The notes under the pieces are model-generated. The model saw only the letters and a list, made by a program, of their open reading frames with translations, was not told where the DNA came from and ran no database searches. From NCBI GenBank assembly GCA_964506685.1, contig CAZDMQ010000021.1, positions 1 through 43,042 of the forward strand: DNA of 43,042 nt, given 5' to 3'. Positions 25,268 to 33,686 of the stretch are shown here, piece by piece. A program made the position numbers and the translations under genes. How positions within the stretch are numbered: the stretch's first letter is position 1; each line of letters opens with the position of its first letter. The DNA comes from UBA5336 sp964506685. Lineage in GTDB: Bacteria; Pseudomonadota; Alphaproteobacteria; Caulobacterales; Hyphomonadaceae.

Positions 25268-25732
25268 CTATGCAGCTTTCGTGTTCTTGGTGTTCATGGC
25301 CGCGAAGTCGACCTGTTCGGGCTGCTGGGCGACATGCGGATGGTCCGCTCCGGCGTAGACGCGCAGCTTGGCAAGCTGGCGGCGGGCGAGCGAGCTTTCC
25401 TTCGGCATCATGCGCTTGACAGCAAGATGCAGGGCCCGCTCGGGGAAGCGACCATCGAGGATCTCCCCGGCCGTGGCTGACTTGATGCCGCCCGGATGAC
25501 CGGTATGGCGGTAATACACCTTGTCGCGCCGCTTGTTTCCGGTGAACACGATCTTCTCGGCATTGATCACGATGACATGGTCGCCGGTATCGATGTGCGG
25601 CGTGAAATCCGGACGGTGTTTGCCGCGCAGGCGTTTGGCGATATACGACGCGAGGCGGCCTGCAACGGCGCCCTCGGCATCGATGACCACCCACTTGTTC
25701 TCGACGTCGGCTGGTGCGTTATAGGTTTTCAT
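25268..25732 (-). CDS. rplM: 50S ribosomal protein L13
   Basis: L13 is an early-assembly protein of the large subunit. The 154-residue sequence opens MKTYNAPADVENKWVVIDA and has LASYIAKRLRGKHRPDFTPH, GDHVIVINAEKI, KVYYRHTGHPGGIK and the ending with HPHVAQQPEQVDF, all diagnostic. It is first in rplM-rpsI. Only 38 bp separate its start codon from that of the divergent lipoprotein gene, so its promoter lies inside the other gene (25789-25817). Confidence 0.98.
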   Translation of the reverse strand: MKTYNAPADVENKWVVIDAEGAVAGRLASYIAKRLRGKHRPDFTPHIDTGDHVIVINAEKIVFTGNKRRDKVYYRHTGHPGGIKSATAGEILDGRFPERALHLAVKRMMPKESSLARRQLAKLRVYAGADHPHVAQQPEQVDFAAMNTKNTKAA

Positions 25733-25770
25733 CGCTCGCTTGAGAGCCTTCTCGATTTCGGAGTTTCTGG

Positions 25771-26817
25771 ATGCAATACAAGCGTTGGCGTGTAGTCGCG
25801 GCGCGCGGTCTTGTCAACGCAAGTGCCGTGGCCCTGCTGATTTTCCTTGCCAGCTGTGGCCGGCCGACGCCGGAGAGCCCATCGCCTGAAGGGCAGGCAT
25901 CGCCGTCCGAAGCCCCTTCCGGGGCCCCCTCCACGTCGCCGGATGCCGCATCGCTCAGCCTGCCCGCCGTCTGGAGCACGCGCGCGCTGGACGGACCCGT
26001 GGCCGATATCGCCCTGTCGTCCGGCCCCCGTCCGCTGCTGGCCGTCGCCTTCCAGGGCCGGGGATTCCAGCTCTTCGATCTTGGCGGCGACCGGCTCGGC
26101 GAGCCCATCGGCTTCGGGCTGACCGACCTGGCAAGCGGACATTATGCCGAGATTGATGGCGCGGCCGTGAATGTCTTTCCCGGGATCAACCGCGACGGCG
26201 CCCTGAAGGCCTATCTCTATGGCGAAAACCTCACCGCACCGGTCGAGCTTGACCTGCCGGTCGAACCGGGCGGCGCGGTCGCCGGCCTGTGCTCGGGACC
26301 GCCACGCCAGCAGGCGGACAGCGGACTGATGGACATCGGCTTCTGGGTCGAGGATGCAGACCGGACGCTTGTGACCGGCACGGTCGGGATCGACGGCGAG
26401 ACCTTCACATGGTCAGCCGGGGCGACCATCGCGGCCGCCTCGCCGCTGGCTGGCTGCCGCATCGGCAGCGGCGGACAGGACCCGCTCCCCGTGGTCGGCA
26501 CGCCCCTGGCCACCGCCGAAATGCACCGGCCGGACGGGCACTATGCCCTCACGCTGGATGCCGACGGGAAAATGCTGGCCGCCCGACCCGGCGGGGCGAC
26601 CCATGCCATCGCCCTGCGCAAGGGATTGTCGGTCCGGTTGCCCGATCCGGCTGTCGCCATGGATGCCCTCGGCACGCCCAGTGATGGCGGCTATCCCTAC
26701 GGCCTGATCGTGATCGCCGGCGAAACCCGGCCTGGAATGCATCAGGCCGTATTCGTCGACACCGAGCCGCTCGTCCGGCCCGCCGAAGAGGCCGCTGGCA
26801 TCCCTGCGGCGGAGTAG
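25771..26817 (+). CDS. Putative lipoprotein, phytase-like beta-propeller suspected
   Basis: A 348-residue lipoprotein: basic N-terminus, hydrophobic stretch and LASC with the lipidated Cys at 29, then a Pro/Ser/Ala-rich linker to about residue 65. The rest is beta-rich with repeated GxxxLLAVAFQGRGFQLFDL-, GHYALTLDADGKML- and YGLIVIAGET-like strands, and the order of segments recalls the beta-propeller phytase fold (GFGLTDL...YAEIDG, DIGFWVEDADRTLVTGTV). I do not see a clear phytase active site. ATG 25771 has GGAG eight bases upstream. Its last 76 bases overlap the 3' end of the converging ctaA, and its 5' end contains the rplM promoter. Probably outer-membrane attached; function unknown. Confidence 0.7.
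   Translation: MQYKRWRVVAARGLVNASAVALLIFLASCGRPTPESPSPEGQASPSEAPSGAPSTSPDAASLSLPAVWSTRALDGPVADIALSSGPRPLLAVAFQGRGFQLFDLGGDRLGEPIGFGLTDLASGHYAEIDGAAVNVFPGINRDGALKAYLYGENLTAPVELDLPVEPGGAVAGLCSGPPRQQADSGLMDIGFWVEDADRTLVTGTVGIDGETFTWSAGATIAAASPLAGCRIGSGGQDPLPVVGTPLATAEMHRPDGHYALTLDADGKMLAARPGGATHAIALRKGLSVRLPDPAVAMDALGTPSDGGYPYGLIVIAGETRPGMHQAVFVDTEPLVRPAEEAAGIPAAE
25789..25817 (-). promoter_or_regulatory. Probable sigma-70 promoter of rplM-rpsI
   Basis: On the minus strand there is a perfect -35 TTGACA (25817-25812), a 17-base spacer and TACACG (25794-25789) as a weak -10. Transcription would begin near 25780, giving a leader of about 50 nt before the rplM ATG. The element lies within the first codons of the divergent lipoprotein gene, because the spacer between the genes is too short to hold it. 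Confidence 0.5.
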
Positions 26818-27899
26818 GAGGCACGCCAGGCCAGGCGGATCCCGGCGATGAAGACCACCACGCCAAGCCCCTGATGGACTAGGGCGAGGGGCAGCGGCGC
26901 GGCATGGACCAGTGTGAACACGCCCCACGCCGCCTGCAGCGTGACCAGGCCGGCGAACAGCGCAAAGGACTGGGCCAGCACCGTGCGGCGGAACGCCATC
27001 GCGGCGGCAAGGCTTCCGGCCAGCAGGAGATAGGCCAGCGCGCGATGATTGAACTGCGTCGCTTCCCGGCCCTCGAACAGGCTCCTGAGGCCCAGCTCGG
27101 CATGGACATACCCCTGCGGGAACAGCTCCCCGGCCATCAGTGGCCAGTCCGTGTAGGTCCGGCCGGCATCGAGACCGGCGACCAGCGCCCCGCTGGCCAT
27201 CTGCACGAAGACGCCCCCGGCCAGCAGGCAGGCGGTCCAGCGCGCCGCAGCCGGACCTGCGCCGCGATCATCACGGCCAAGATCCAGCCAGTACCAGACG
27301 ACAAGGCCGATGATCAGCAGCGCCAGGCAGAAATGCGTCATCAGCCGGTAGGGCGCCACGTCGATCCGGCTGGTCTCGCCGATGCCGCTGGCCACCATCC
27401 ACCAGCCGACCGCACCCTGCAACCCGCCAAGGGCGATCAGCGCCAGGAGCCGCAGGCCCCAGCCTCCGCCCAGCCAGCGCCTGGCGGCAAACAGCGCGAG
27501 CCCGGCCACAGCAACAAGGCCGATCAGCCGGCCGAACAGGCGATGGCCCCACTCCCACCAGTAGATGTAGCGGAACTCGGCCATGGACATGCCGCGGTTC
27601 TGGAAGCGGTACTCTGCCGTCTCGCGATACTTGTCGAATTCCCCCTGCCAGGCTGCTTCGGACAGGGGCGGCAGCGTGCCGGTGACGGGGGCCCATTCGG
27701 TGATCGACAACCCGGAATCGGTGAGCCGCGTGGCCCCGCCGATCAGGATCATCGCATAGACCATCAGCCCGAGCACCAGCAGCCAGGCGCGGATCCACGA
27801 CGCCCCGGGACGGATCGCCGTGCCTGCAGGGTGCGGCCCGGCATGCGGTGCAAGGTCGGGATACCGAAATGCCGTGGCGGACTGTTCAGGGCCTGTCAT
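26742..27899 (-). CDS. ctaA: Heme A synthase (COX15/CtaA)
   Basis: CtaA oxidises the C8 methyl of heme O to give heme A for aa3-type cytochrome oxidase. The 385-residue membrane protein has about eight hydrophobic segments. It shows GGATRLTDSGLSITEWAP near the N-terminus, the first His site in WWEWGHRLFGRLIG, QGAVGWWMVASG, the second His site in RLMTHFCLALLI, then QMASGALVAGLDAG, FNHRALAY and LVHQGLGVVV in the second half. These are the type 2 (proteobacterial and mitochondrial) patterns. The start with complement 27897-27899 has AGGG upstream; another ATG at 27917 is close. Its 3' end overlaps the converging lipoprotein gene by 76 bp. Confidence 0.95.
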   Translation of the reverse strand: MTGPEQSATAFRYPDLAPHAGPHPAGTAIRPGASWIRAWLLVLGLMVYAMILIGGATRLTDSGLSITEWAPVTGTLPPLSEAAWQGEFDKYRETAEYRFQNRGMSMAEFRYIYWWEWGHRLFGRLIGLVAVAGLALFAARRWLGGGWGLRLLALIALGGLQGAVGWWMVASGIGETSRIDVAPYRLMTHFCLALLIIGLVVWYWLDLGRDDRGAGPAAARWTACLLAGGVFVQMASGALVAGLDAGRTYTDWPLMAGELFPQGYVHAELGLRSLFEGREATQFNHRALAYLLLAGSLAAAMAFRRTVLAQSFALFAGLVTLQAAWGVFTLVHAAPLPLALVHQGLGVVVFIAGIRLAWRASYSAAGMPAASSAGRTSGSVSTNTA

Positions 27900-27992
27900 G
27901 CACCCTAGATGCCGCATCTGTAGATGGCTGCAAGCTGTCGCGCTGCCGCAGGAGGATTGCGGCGTCCCCCACGAGAAAGGCAGGTCACTGTC

Positions 27993-28205
27993 ATGCGGAA
28001 ACTTGTTGCCATCGGGCTGTGTCTGGCCTGGCTCGCCATTTACATCGTTCTGGTGGCCACACTGAGCGGCCCGGTGAGTGCCCTGCCCCGCTGGCTGCAA
28101 CCGCTGTTCTACATCATCGCCGGACTGGCCTGGATCGTGCCGATCCGTCCGCTGTTCCGCTGGATGAACCGCATCCCCGACCTGCCGCGTCGGGACGGGG
28201 ACTGA
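27993..28205 (+). CDS. DUF2842 family small membrane protein
   Basis: A 70-residue protein with two hydrophobic segments (about residues 4-24 and 37-54) separated by a Pro-containing turn (LPRWLQPL), ending in a basic tail (IRPLFRWMNRIPDLPRRDGD). This matches DUF2842 as I recall it, a small alphaproteobacterial inner-membrane family of unknown function. It starts 94 bp from the divergent ctaA start, a linkage that may mean a role in heme or oxidase assembly, but that is a guess. It converges with scpB; the 56-bp spacer has a mismatched hairpin at 28222-28246 without a T-tract. Confidence 0.8.
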   Translation: MRKLVAIGLCLAWLAIYIVLVATLSGPVSALPRWLQPLFYIIAGLAWIVPIRPLFRWMNRIPDLPRRDGD

Positions 28206-28261
28206 ACCCACCCCGGCAGGCCCGGCTCTGCACCGATCGGCAGAACCGCAGGCGCAAGGTC

Positions 28262-29104
28262 CTACGGCGTGTCGTCGATCTCATCGGACTCGTCGGGCGC
28301 GTCGGCGCCGGGGTCGTGGAAATCGGTCACGAAGGCCTGGTCGCCATCATCGCGGTCCTCCAGCGGCAACAGTCCGTCGGCTGCCTCCTCGACGAGGCCC
28401 TCCTCGCCCGGGAGCTGGAAGGCGGCCGGGATGACATCGGACAACAGCCCTTCGGCCTCGAGATCGGCCTTGCCCGGCAGGACCGCCAGGCTCTCGAGCC
28501 CGAAATGCTCGAGAAATGCCGTCGTGGTGCCATAGGTGACCGGCCGGCCCGGCGTCTTGCGGCGCCCGCGAATGCGGATCCAGCCCGTCTCCATCAGCGT
28601 GTCGATCGTCCCCTTCGACACGGCCACCCCGCGCACCGCCTCGATCTCCGCCCGTGTCACGGGCTGGCCATAGGCGATGATGGCAAGGGTTTCGAGGGCG
28701 GCCTGCGAGAGCTTCTTCTGCTCGTGACGTTCCTCGACAAACAGGTAGTCGAGATCGGGGGCGGTCTGGAACCGCCACTTGCCGGCAACCTCCACAAGCT
28801 GCACCCCGCGTCCATGATAGGCCTGGCGCAGCGCCATGAGCACGTCGGCCGGCTCGACGCCATGCGGGAGCGCCTCGACCAGCGCTTCGGCGCTGACCGG
28901 TTCACCGGCGGCGAACAGCACTGCCTCGGCGCAGCGCATGGCCTCGGCCATGATGCGCCCCGCATCGGTCTGCGCCGTCTCGGCCTGCAGCGACAGAGAT
29001 GCCTGGCGGGACAGCAGCGACAATTGCTTCACCGCCTTGCGGATATCGGCCGGAGCCTGATCGAGGGGTTCGACCGGTTCGGCCTTGCGTTCAGGGAGAG
29101 TCAT
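28262..29104 (-). CDS. scpB: Segregation and condensation protein B
   Basis: ScpB is the winged-helix (kite) subunit of the Smc-ScpAB condensin that organises and separates chromosomes. From the ATG with complement 29102-29104 the protein is 280 residues. The ScpB core lies at about residues 50-215: CAEAVLFAAGEPVSAEAL, RGVQLVEVAGKWRFQTAPD, LSQAALETLAIIAYGQPVTRAEIEAVRGV, LMETGWIRIRGRRKTPGRPVTYGTT (each read in part), FLEHFGLESL. The C-terminal 60 residues are acidic and variable. It overlaps scpA by 14 bp and is last in the SPOR-nagZ-scpA-scpB run. The tat genes that commonly follow scpB in relatives are not here. Confidence 0.95.
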   Translation of the reverse strand: MTLPERKAEPVEPLDQAPADIRKAVKQLSLLSRQASLSLQAETAQTDAGRIMAEAMRCAEAVLFAAGEPVSAEALVEALPHGVEPADVLMALRQAYHGRGVQLVEVAGKWRFQTAPDLDYLFVEERHEQKKLSQAALETLAIIAYGQPVTRAEIEAVRGVAVSKGTIDTLMETGWIRIRGRRKTPGRPVTYGTTTAFLEHFGLESLAVLPGKADLEAEGLLSDVIPAAFQLPGEEGLVEEAADGLLPLEDRDDGDQAFVTDFHDPGADAPDESDEIDDTP

Positions 29105-29924
29105 TGGCGGCCTCCTTGGCGTCCGGGCCGGAACCGCGCAGAAAGAGCGGCCCGAAATGGGTGTGCTGGCAGACCAGCACATCACCGTCGCGGACAAGTT
29201 CCAGTGCCGCGCTGAACACCGACGCGGTCACCGAGGATGAAGGGATCTCGTCGCCATCGGCAAGGATCCCGTCGCGGATCGAGTCAAGACTGGCCCAGTC
29301 CTCGAGCGCCGGCGTGATCTCGCGCAGCCGGTCCCGCGCCGTTTCCAGCGGCAGCACGTACTGGTGTTCGATCCGGTGCGGCGCTTCCTTCTGCTTGCGC
29401 CCGCGCAGGGCACCTATGGCCTGGGTGAGATGGAACAGGGTGGTGTCGAATTCGGTATGCCGGATGATCTTCGGCTGCTGCGGCATGCCACGCAGGAACA
29501 CGCGCTCACCGAGGATCGGACCACCGAACAACTCGTCCGCGACGCTGCGCATGGCCTCTAGCCGCTTGAGGCGGAAGGCGAGCTGGGCCGCCATCTCCTC
29601 GCCCGAAACCGCCTCCTCCTCGGGCCGTTCCGGCTTCGGCAGCAGCAGCCTCGACTTCAGGAAGGCCAGCCACGCCGCCATCAGCAGATAGTCGGCGGCG
29701 AGGTCGATCCGTTTCCGCCGCGCGGCCTCGATGAAGCCGAGATACTGTTCGGCCAGGGGCAGCATCGCGACCTTCAGCAGGTCGACCTTCTGGCGCCGGG
29801 CCAGTTCGAGCAGCAGGTGGAGCGGGCCTTCATAGGCGCCAACATCGACGATGAAGGCATCCTCGGCGCCGGCTTCCTCGGCCTCGGCGGACAGGGCGTC
29901 GATCGAGATCGGCTCAGCGCTCAT
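29091..29924 (-). CDS. scpA: Segregation and condensation protein A
   Basis: ScpA is the kleisin bridging the Smc heads. The 277-residue protein opens with the conserved FIVDVGAYEGPLHLLLELARRQKVDLLKV (residues about 23-51, given in part), then LAEQYLGFIEAARRKRIDLAADYLLMAAWLAFLKSRLLLP (in part). It ends with a winged-helix region, VTASVFSAALELVRDGDVLVCQ, that binds the Smc head. The stop overlaps the scpB start, and the ATG overlaps the nagZ stop (29921-29924), so the genes are translationally coupled. Confidence 0.96.
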   Translation of the reverse strand: MSAEPISIDALSAEAEEAGAEDAFIVDVGAYEGPLHLLLELARRQKVDLLKVAMLPLAEQYLGFIEAARRKRIDLAADYLLMAAWLAFLKSRLLLPKPERPEEEAVSGEEMAAQLAFRLKRLEAMRSVADELFGGPILGERVFLRGMPQQPKIIRHTEFDTTLFHLTQAIGALRGRKQKEAPHRIEHQYVLPLETARDRLREITPALEDWASLDSIRDGILADGDEIPSSSVTASVFSAALELVRDGDVLVCQHTHFGPLFLRGSGPDAKEAANDSP

Positions 29925-30952
29925 GCCAGGGCCTCCCCGGCAAGGAGGGCGTTGAGGCGAGCGCGGCCAGCGGCGGCGTCAAAAGGGTCCACATGGCCCG
30001 TGGCAGCCTCGGCCGCACGGGCCCTTTCAAGCGCGCGCCCGGTGAGATCCGGTGCGGCGTCGGCCACCTCAGCCATCTCCCGCAGCACCTCGGCCGGCGA
30101 TGTCGCAAATCCCGCGCAATGCAGGACCACGTCGCATCCGGCCTCGATCGCCCGCTGCGCGCGCGCGCCGAGGCTTCCCTCCAGCGCCTTCATGCCAAGA
30201 TCGTCCGTCATGAGCAGTCCATCGAATCCGATCCGACCACGGATCACGTCGCGAACAAGGCTTCTGGAATGAGTCGCCGGTGTGTCTGCATCGAAATGGT
30301 CATATGCGATATGCGCGGTCATGGCCATTGACGCATCCCTCACCACCCTGAATGCGTCGAAATCGGCGGCCAGTTCATGTTCATCCGCCCGGATCCGGGG
30401 CAGGTCGAGGTGGCTGTCGACCGCAGCCCGGCCATGACCGGGGATATGCTTGATCACCCCGGCCACCCCGCCGGCAGACAGTCCATCCAGCGCGGCACGG
30501 GCGAGGGCTCCGACGCGGGCCGGATCGCTGCCGAAGGCGCGGTCGCCGATGATCTCATGGGCTCCGGGCAGGGTCAGGTCGACCACCGGAGCGCAATCGG
30601 CATGAATGCCAAGGGCGGCAAGCTCCGCCGCGATCAGCCGGTGGCCGAGCCAGGCTGCTTCGAGGCCGGCCTCGGGATCGCGTGCATGCAGCGCACCATA
30701 GGCGCTGGCCGGCGGAAATGCCGGCCATTCCGGCGGCTTCAGCCGGGCCACCCGCCCGCCTTCCTGGTCGATGAAGACAAGGACCGCCCGGCCCATCACG
30801 TCCCGGATCCGATCGACGAGCGCGCGGACCTGTGCCCGGTCGCGGCAGGACCGGCCCGTGAGGATCACCCCCCATGGATCATGGGCGGACAGCAGGTCCG
30901 CTTCCTCGGCCAGAAGGTCCGGCCCGGAGACACTCAGGATGGCGGCCTTCAT
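29921..30952 (-). CDS. nagZ: Beta-N-acetylhexosaminidase (family 3)
   Basis: NagZ removes GlcNAc from muropeptides in cell-wall recycling, in the cytoplasm. The 343-residue family 3 glycosidase has VFIDQEGGRVARLKPP at 59-74, the loop His motif KHIPGHGRA at 168-176 (general acid His-Asp pair with D179/H181 nearby) and the nucleophile Asp near 250 in GLLMTDDLGM. It is coupled by ATGA to scpA and begins four bases after the SPOR gene, so SPOR-nagZ-scpA-scpB is one transcript. Confidence 0.95.
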   Translation of the reverse strand: MKAAILSVSGPDLLAEEADLLSAHDPWGVILTGRSCRDRAQVRALVDRIRDVMGRAVLVFIDQEGGRVARLKPPEWPAFPPASAYGALHARDPEAGLEAAWLGHRLIAAELAALGIHADCAPVVDLTLPGAHEIIGDRAFGSDPARVGALARAALDGLSAGGVAGVIKHIPGHGRAAVDSHLDLPRIRADEHELAADFDAFRVVRDASMAMTAHIAYDHFDADTPATHSRSLVRDVIRGRIGFDGLLMTDDLGMKALEGSLGARAQRAIEAGCDVVLHCAGFATSPAEVLREMAEVADAAPDLTGRALERARAAEAATGHVDPFDAAAGRARLNALLAGEALA

Positions 30953-30956
30953 GCGC

Positions 30957-31979
30957 TCAGCCTCCCACCACGATGCAGTCGAGGCCCTCGCGCTTCAGCC
31001 GGTCACAGAAGGTCGTGGCGCCTGCCCGTGTTTCGAACGCCCCGGCCCGGAGACGGTAGAACACGCCCTTCGCCTCGAGATCTGCGCGCTGGACACGTTT
31101 TTCCACCTGCCTGAACAGCGCGCCATGTCGCAAAGTGAACTGTTCCCAGCCGGCATCTGCGGCCTCCTCCGAACGGTAGGCGGCCAGCTGGACGAGGAAG
31201 GCCCCCTCGGGGGATGTATCGACAACGGTCACGGCTGTGTTGGCAGCGTGCCCGGCAACTGGTGGCGACGCCGGCGCAGGCCCGGCATCGGCTCCGGCCG
31301 AACCGGTATCCGCCGACGGTGCCGGTGATCCGGACCGGAGCGCAGGCTTGGTCGAGGGCGGGGGGAGCTGCGCAGGCGGCCGGGCCGGCGCGGCCGGTGT
31401 CGTCGCAGTCGGTGCCACCTCCGGCGCATCCCCCGCAAGCGGCGCGTTCGCGAGGTCGGCAAGGGCCCGCAGCTGGTCTTCGCGCGGTCCCGCGCCCGCG
31501 TCGCCGTCGCCCGCCTGCCCCGCACCCATTCCATCGAGCCCGGTCGTGAGGTCGATGGCCGGCCCACCCTGCAGGGCGTCTGCCGCCGCTTCCGACCGTT
31601 CGCGTTCGCTCACCTGCAACCCGCTGCGACCAAGGCGCAGCCCGCTGTCCCCGCCGTCCGGTTCGAACTCGCGATAGAAGGTCGCGCCGGGACCGTTCAC
31701 ACTCGCCGCCCCCGCGCCGTCGCCCTCGTCCGCCGTCGCGCCCGGCGTCTTGTAAGGTCCCGCATCGGCGCGGATCAGGGGCACATCCCCCGGCGCCCGG
31801 ACGCCCTGGCGGTAGGTATTCCAGACCACCGCCGCAAACACGATCAGCACGCCCAGCGCGAGCGCAAGGATCAGCGGTCCGCGCGCGGTTTCCTCGTCCT
31901 CGCTGAGGTCGAACCCCTGATACTCATCGCCCGAAGAAGAGTCGAACGACATGCGATGGTCTTCGAAACGGTTCATCAT
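30957..31979 (-). CDS. SPOR-domain membrane protein
   Basis: A 340-residue bitopic protein. An acidic cytoplasmic N-terminus (about 35 residues) leads into one transmembrane segment (PLILALALGVLIVFAAVVW, about 36-54). Next comes a long Ala/Pro/Gly/Asp-rich periplasmic linker. The C-terminal SPOR domain spans about residues 262-340 (GAFLVQLAAYRSEEAADAGW, GVFYRLRAGAFETRAGATTFC) and would bind peptidoglycan strands stripped of stem peptides at division sites. The start has two adjacent ATG; AAGGG is correctly spaced for the second. It heads the operon with nagZ and scpAB; a CtrA-like box lies upstream. Confidence 0.9.
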   Translation of the reverse strand: MMNRFEDHRMSFDSSSGDEYQGFDLSEDEETARGPLILALALGVLIVFAAVVWNTYRQGVRAPGDVPLIRADAGPYKTPGATADEGDGAGAASVNGPGATFYREFEPDGGDSGLRLGRSGLQVSERERSEAAADALQGGPAIDLTTGLDGMGAGQAGDGDAGAGPREDQLRALADLANAPLAGDAPEVAPTATTPAAPARPPAQLPPPSTKPALRSGSPAPSADTGSAGADAGPAPASPPVAGHAANTAVTVVDTSPEGAFLVQLAAYRSEEAADAGWEQFTLRHGALFRQVEKRVQRADLEAKGVFYRLRAGAFETRAGATTFCDRLKREGLDCIVVGG

Positions 31980-32042
31980 GGCCCTTCTGCTGACCGGCCC
32001 AGTTCCCTGGACCCATGAATGTTAAGAAAACCCTCGTTCGCG

Positions 32043-32057
32043 TTAACGAGTGTTGAA
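32043..32057. promoter_or_regulatory. Possible CtrA-like box upstream of the SPOR gene
   Basis: TTAA-N7-TGAA at 32043-32057 is one mismatch from the CtrA consensus TTAA-N7-TTAA. It lies 64-78 bp upstream of the SPOR-nagZ-scpAB operon start, inside the 116-bp spacer to dgt. Cell-cycle control of division genes by CtrA is known in Caulobacterales; a single near-match in one spacer is weak support. Confidence 0.25.
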
Positions 32058-32095
32058 TCCCAGCGCATTCTGGCTGTCTTTGGCCCGGATCGTGG

Positions 32096-33283
32096 TCAAA
32101 CCATGCTGTCGAGCGCAAACAGTCGCTTGTGCTCGTCGATGGCGAAGGTATCGGTCATGCCGGCAATATAGTCGCAGACGAGACGCGCGCGTGCCGCCCC
32201 GGACATCTCCCCTTCGGCCAGTGCCCGCCAGGGCGGGGGCAGCGTCTCGGGCTCGTTGAAGAACACGCCAAACAGGTCCGCGAGGATGCGCCGGGCCTGG
32301 CTGCGCATCCGGTTCACCTTGTAGTGCTTGTACATGCGCTCATGGAGGAAGGCCCTGAGGGCCCGCTGGCGATCCTCCAACCCCTCGGAAAAGGCGACCA
32401 GCGGACGGTCGAGGGCGCGGACATCCTCGGCCGATCTGACCTTCGACGCCTTGGCCCGTGCCTTCGTCTCGCCGACCAGGTCATTGATCCAGATGCCGAT
32501 CAGCCGGCGGACCGCCTCATGCACCACCCGCTGGCGGTCGAGGTCCGGATACGCTGCGAGCACGCCGTGGAACACTTCCCCCACGACAGGCAGGTCAAGC
32601 ATGTCCTCGATGGTGAACAGGCCGGCGGCGATGCCATCGTCGATGTCATGATTGTTATAGGCGATATCATCCGACAGGGCCGCGACCTGGGCTTCCGGTC
32701 CGGCATAGGTGAAGAGGTCGAGATCCTCGATACGGTCGAAATCGCGGAATGCCGCGGGCAGGTCCTTGAGCCCGGTGTCGGGTCCGAGCAGCGGGCCATT
32801 GTGCTTGACGAGGCCTTCCAGCGTCTCCCAGGTCAGGTTGATGCCGTCGAAATCGGGATAGCGCTGTTCGAGCTTTGTGACGATGCGCAGCGTCTGGGCA
32901 TTGTGGTCGAAGCCGTCATATTCCTGCATGCACGCATCGAGCTGATCCTCGCCGGCATGGCCGAAGGGCGGATGGCCGAGATCATGGGCCAGCGCCAGCG
33001 TCTCGGCGAGGTCCTCGTCGAGGCCGAGGGTGCGGGCAGCCGACCGCGCGATCTGGGCGACCTCGAGGGAATGGGTCAGCCGCGTGCGGTAGTGGTCGCC
33101 CTCATGGGCCACGAAGACCTGTGTCTTCTGCTTCAGCCGCCGGAAGGCCGAGGCATGGATGATCCGGTCACGGTCGCGCTGGAAGGGGGTGCGCGTCGCC
33201 GATGGGGCTTCGTCGTGGTACCGACCGCGGGACCGGCGCCAGTCGGTGGCGTAGGCGACTTTTTCGGATCGCATCTTTTCCAT
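32096..33283 (-). CDS. dgt: Deoxyguanosinetriphosphate triphosphohydrolase-like protein
   Basis: An HD-domain dNTP triphosphohydrolase that splits dGTP or other dNTPs into the nucleoside and triphosphate. From the ATG with complement 33281-33283 it has 395 residues. The HD metal ligands are visible: His71 (RTRLTHSLEV), His100-Asp101 (ALAHDLGHPPFGHAGE), and a later Asp in SDDIAYNNHDIDDG. RTPFQRDRDRIIHASAFRRLKQKTQVF near the N-terminus (in part) is the conserved substrate segment. This is the shorter alphaproteobacterial type. It is divergent from erpA with only 27 bp between start codons. Confidence 0.94.
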   Translation of the reverse strand: MEKMRSEKVAYATDWRRSRGRYHDEAPSATRTPFQRDRDRIIHASAFRRLKQKTQVFVAHEGDHYRTRLTHSLEVAQIARSAARTLGLDEDLAETLALAHDLGHPPFGHAGEDQLDACMQEYDGFDHNAQTLRIVTKLEQRYPDFDGINLTWETLEGLVKHNGPLLGPDTGLKDLPAAFRDFDRIEDLDLFTYAGPEAQVAALSDDIAYNNHDIDDGIAAGLFTIEDMLDLPVVGEVFHGVLAAYPDLDRQRVVHEAVRRLIGIWINDLVGETKARAKASKVRSAEDVRALDRPLVAFSEGLEDRQRALRAFLHERMYKHYKVNRMRSQARRILADLFGVFFNEPETLPPPWRALAEGEMSGAARARLVCDYIAGMTDTFAIDEHKRLFALDSMV

Positions 33284-33310
33284 GGCGCAGGACTTCCCTA
33301 TTTTCAGCTC

Positions 33311-33637
33311 ATGGCCACGATAACACTGACACCGTCCGCCGCCGCACGCATTAATGCGATTCTGGCTCGCAAGCCCGAAGCGGCCCTCCTGCGCATCTCG
33401 GTCGAGGGCGGGGGCTGTTCCGGCTTTTCCTACAAGTTCGATCTCGACACCACCTGGACCGAAGAGGATGTCCTGGTCGAACGCGATGGCGCAAGGGTGG
33501 CCATCGACCCCATGAGCCTCGAATTCCTCGACGGGTCGGAAATCGATTTCACGACCGAACTGATCGGCGCCGCCTTCCGGATCAATAATCCCAATGCCAC
33601 GGCGGCCTGCGGATGCGGGACCAGTTTCTCGGTGTGA
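33311..33637 (+). CDS. erpA: Iron-sulfur cluster insertion protein (A-type)
   Basis: An A-type carrier that delivers Fe-S clusters to apo-enzymes. The 108-residue protein has the three conserved cysteines, Cys36 in EGGGCSGFSYKF and Cys100/Cys102 in AACGCGTSF, plus SAAARINAIL at the N-terminus and FLDGSEIDFT before the loop. The ending NPNATAACGCGTSFSV is typical of ErpA. The start ATG at 33311 is the first in family register; the frame is open far upstream only as an antisense run through dgt. It is divergent to dgt and followed by the phosphatidyltransferase gene after 49 bp. Confidence 0.95.
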   Translation: MATITLTPSAAARINAILARKPEAALLRISVEGGGCSGFSYKFDLDTTWTEEDVLVERDGARVAIDPMSLEFLDGSEIDFTTELIGAAFRINNPNATAACGCGTSFSV

Positions 33638-33686
33638 GACCGCCGGCGACGGCCTGCCCGGCGGCGCAACGGAAAGGCGGTACCGC

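Noticed and set aside
27848..29215. 455-codon plus-strand frame opposite scpB
   Set aside because: Antisense shadow; also overlaps DUF2842 in another frame, no domain seen.
32129..33310. Upstream extension of the erpA frame through dgt
   Set aside because: Open only because it is antisense to dgt; ErpA family N-terminus starts at 33311.
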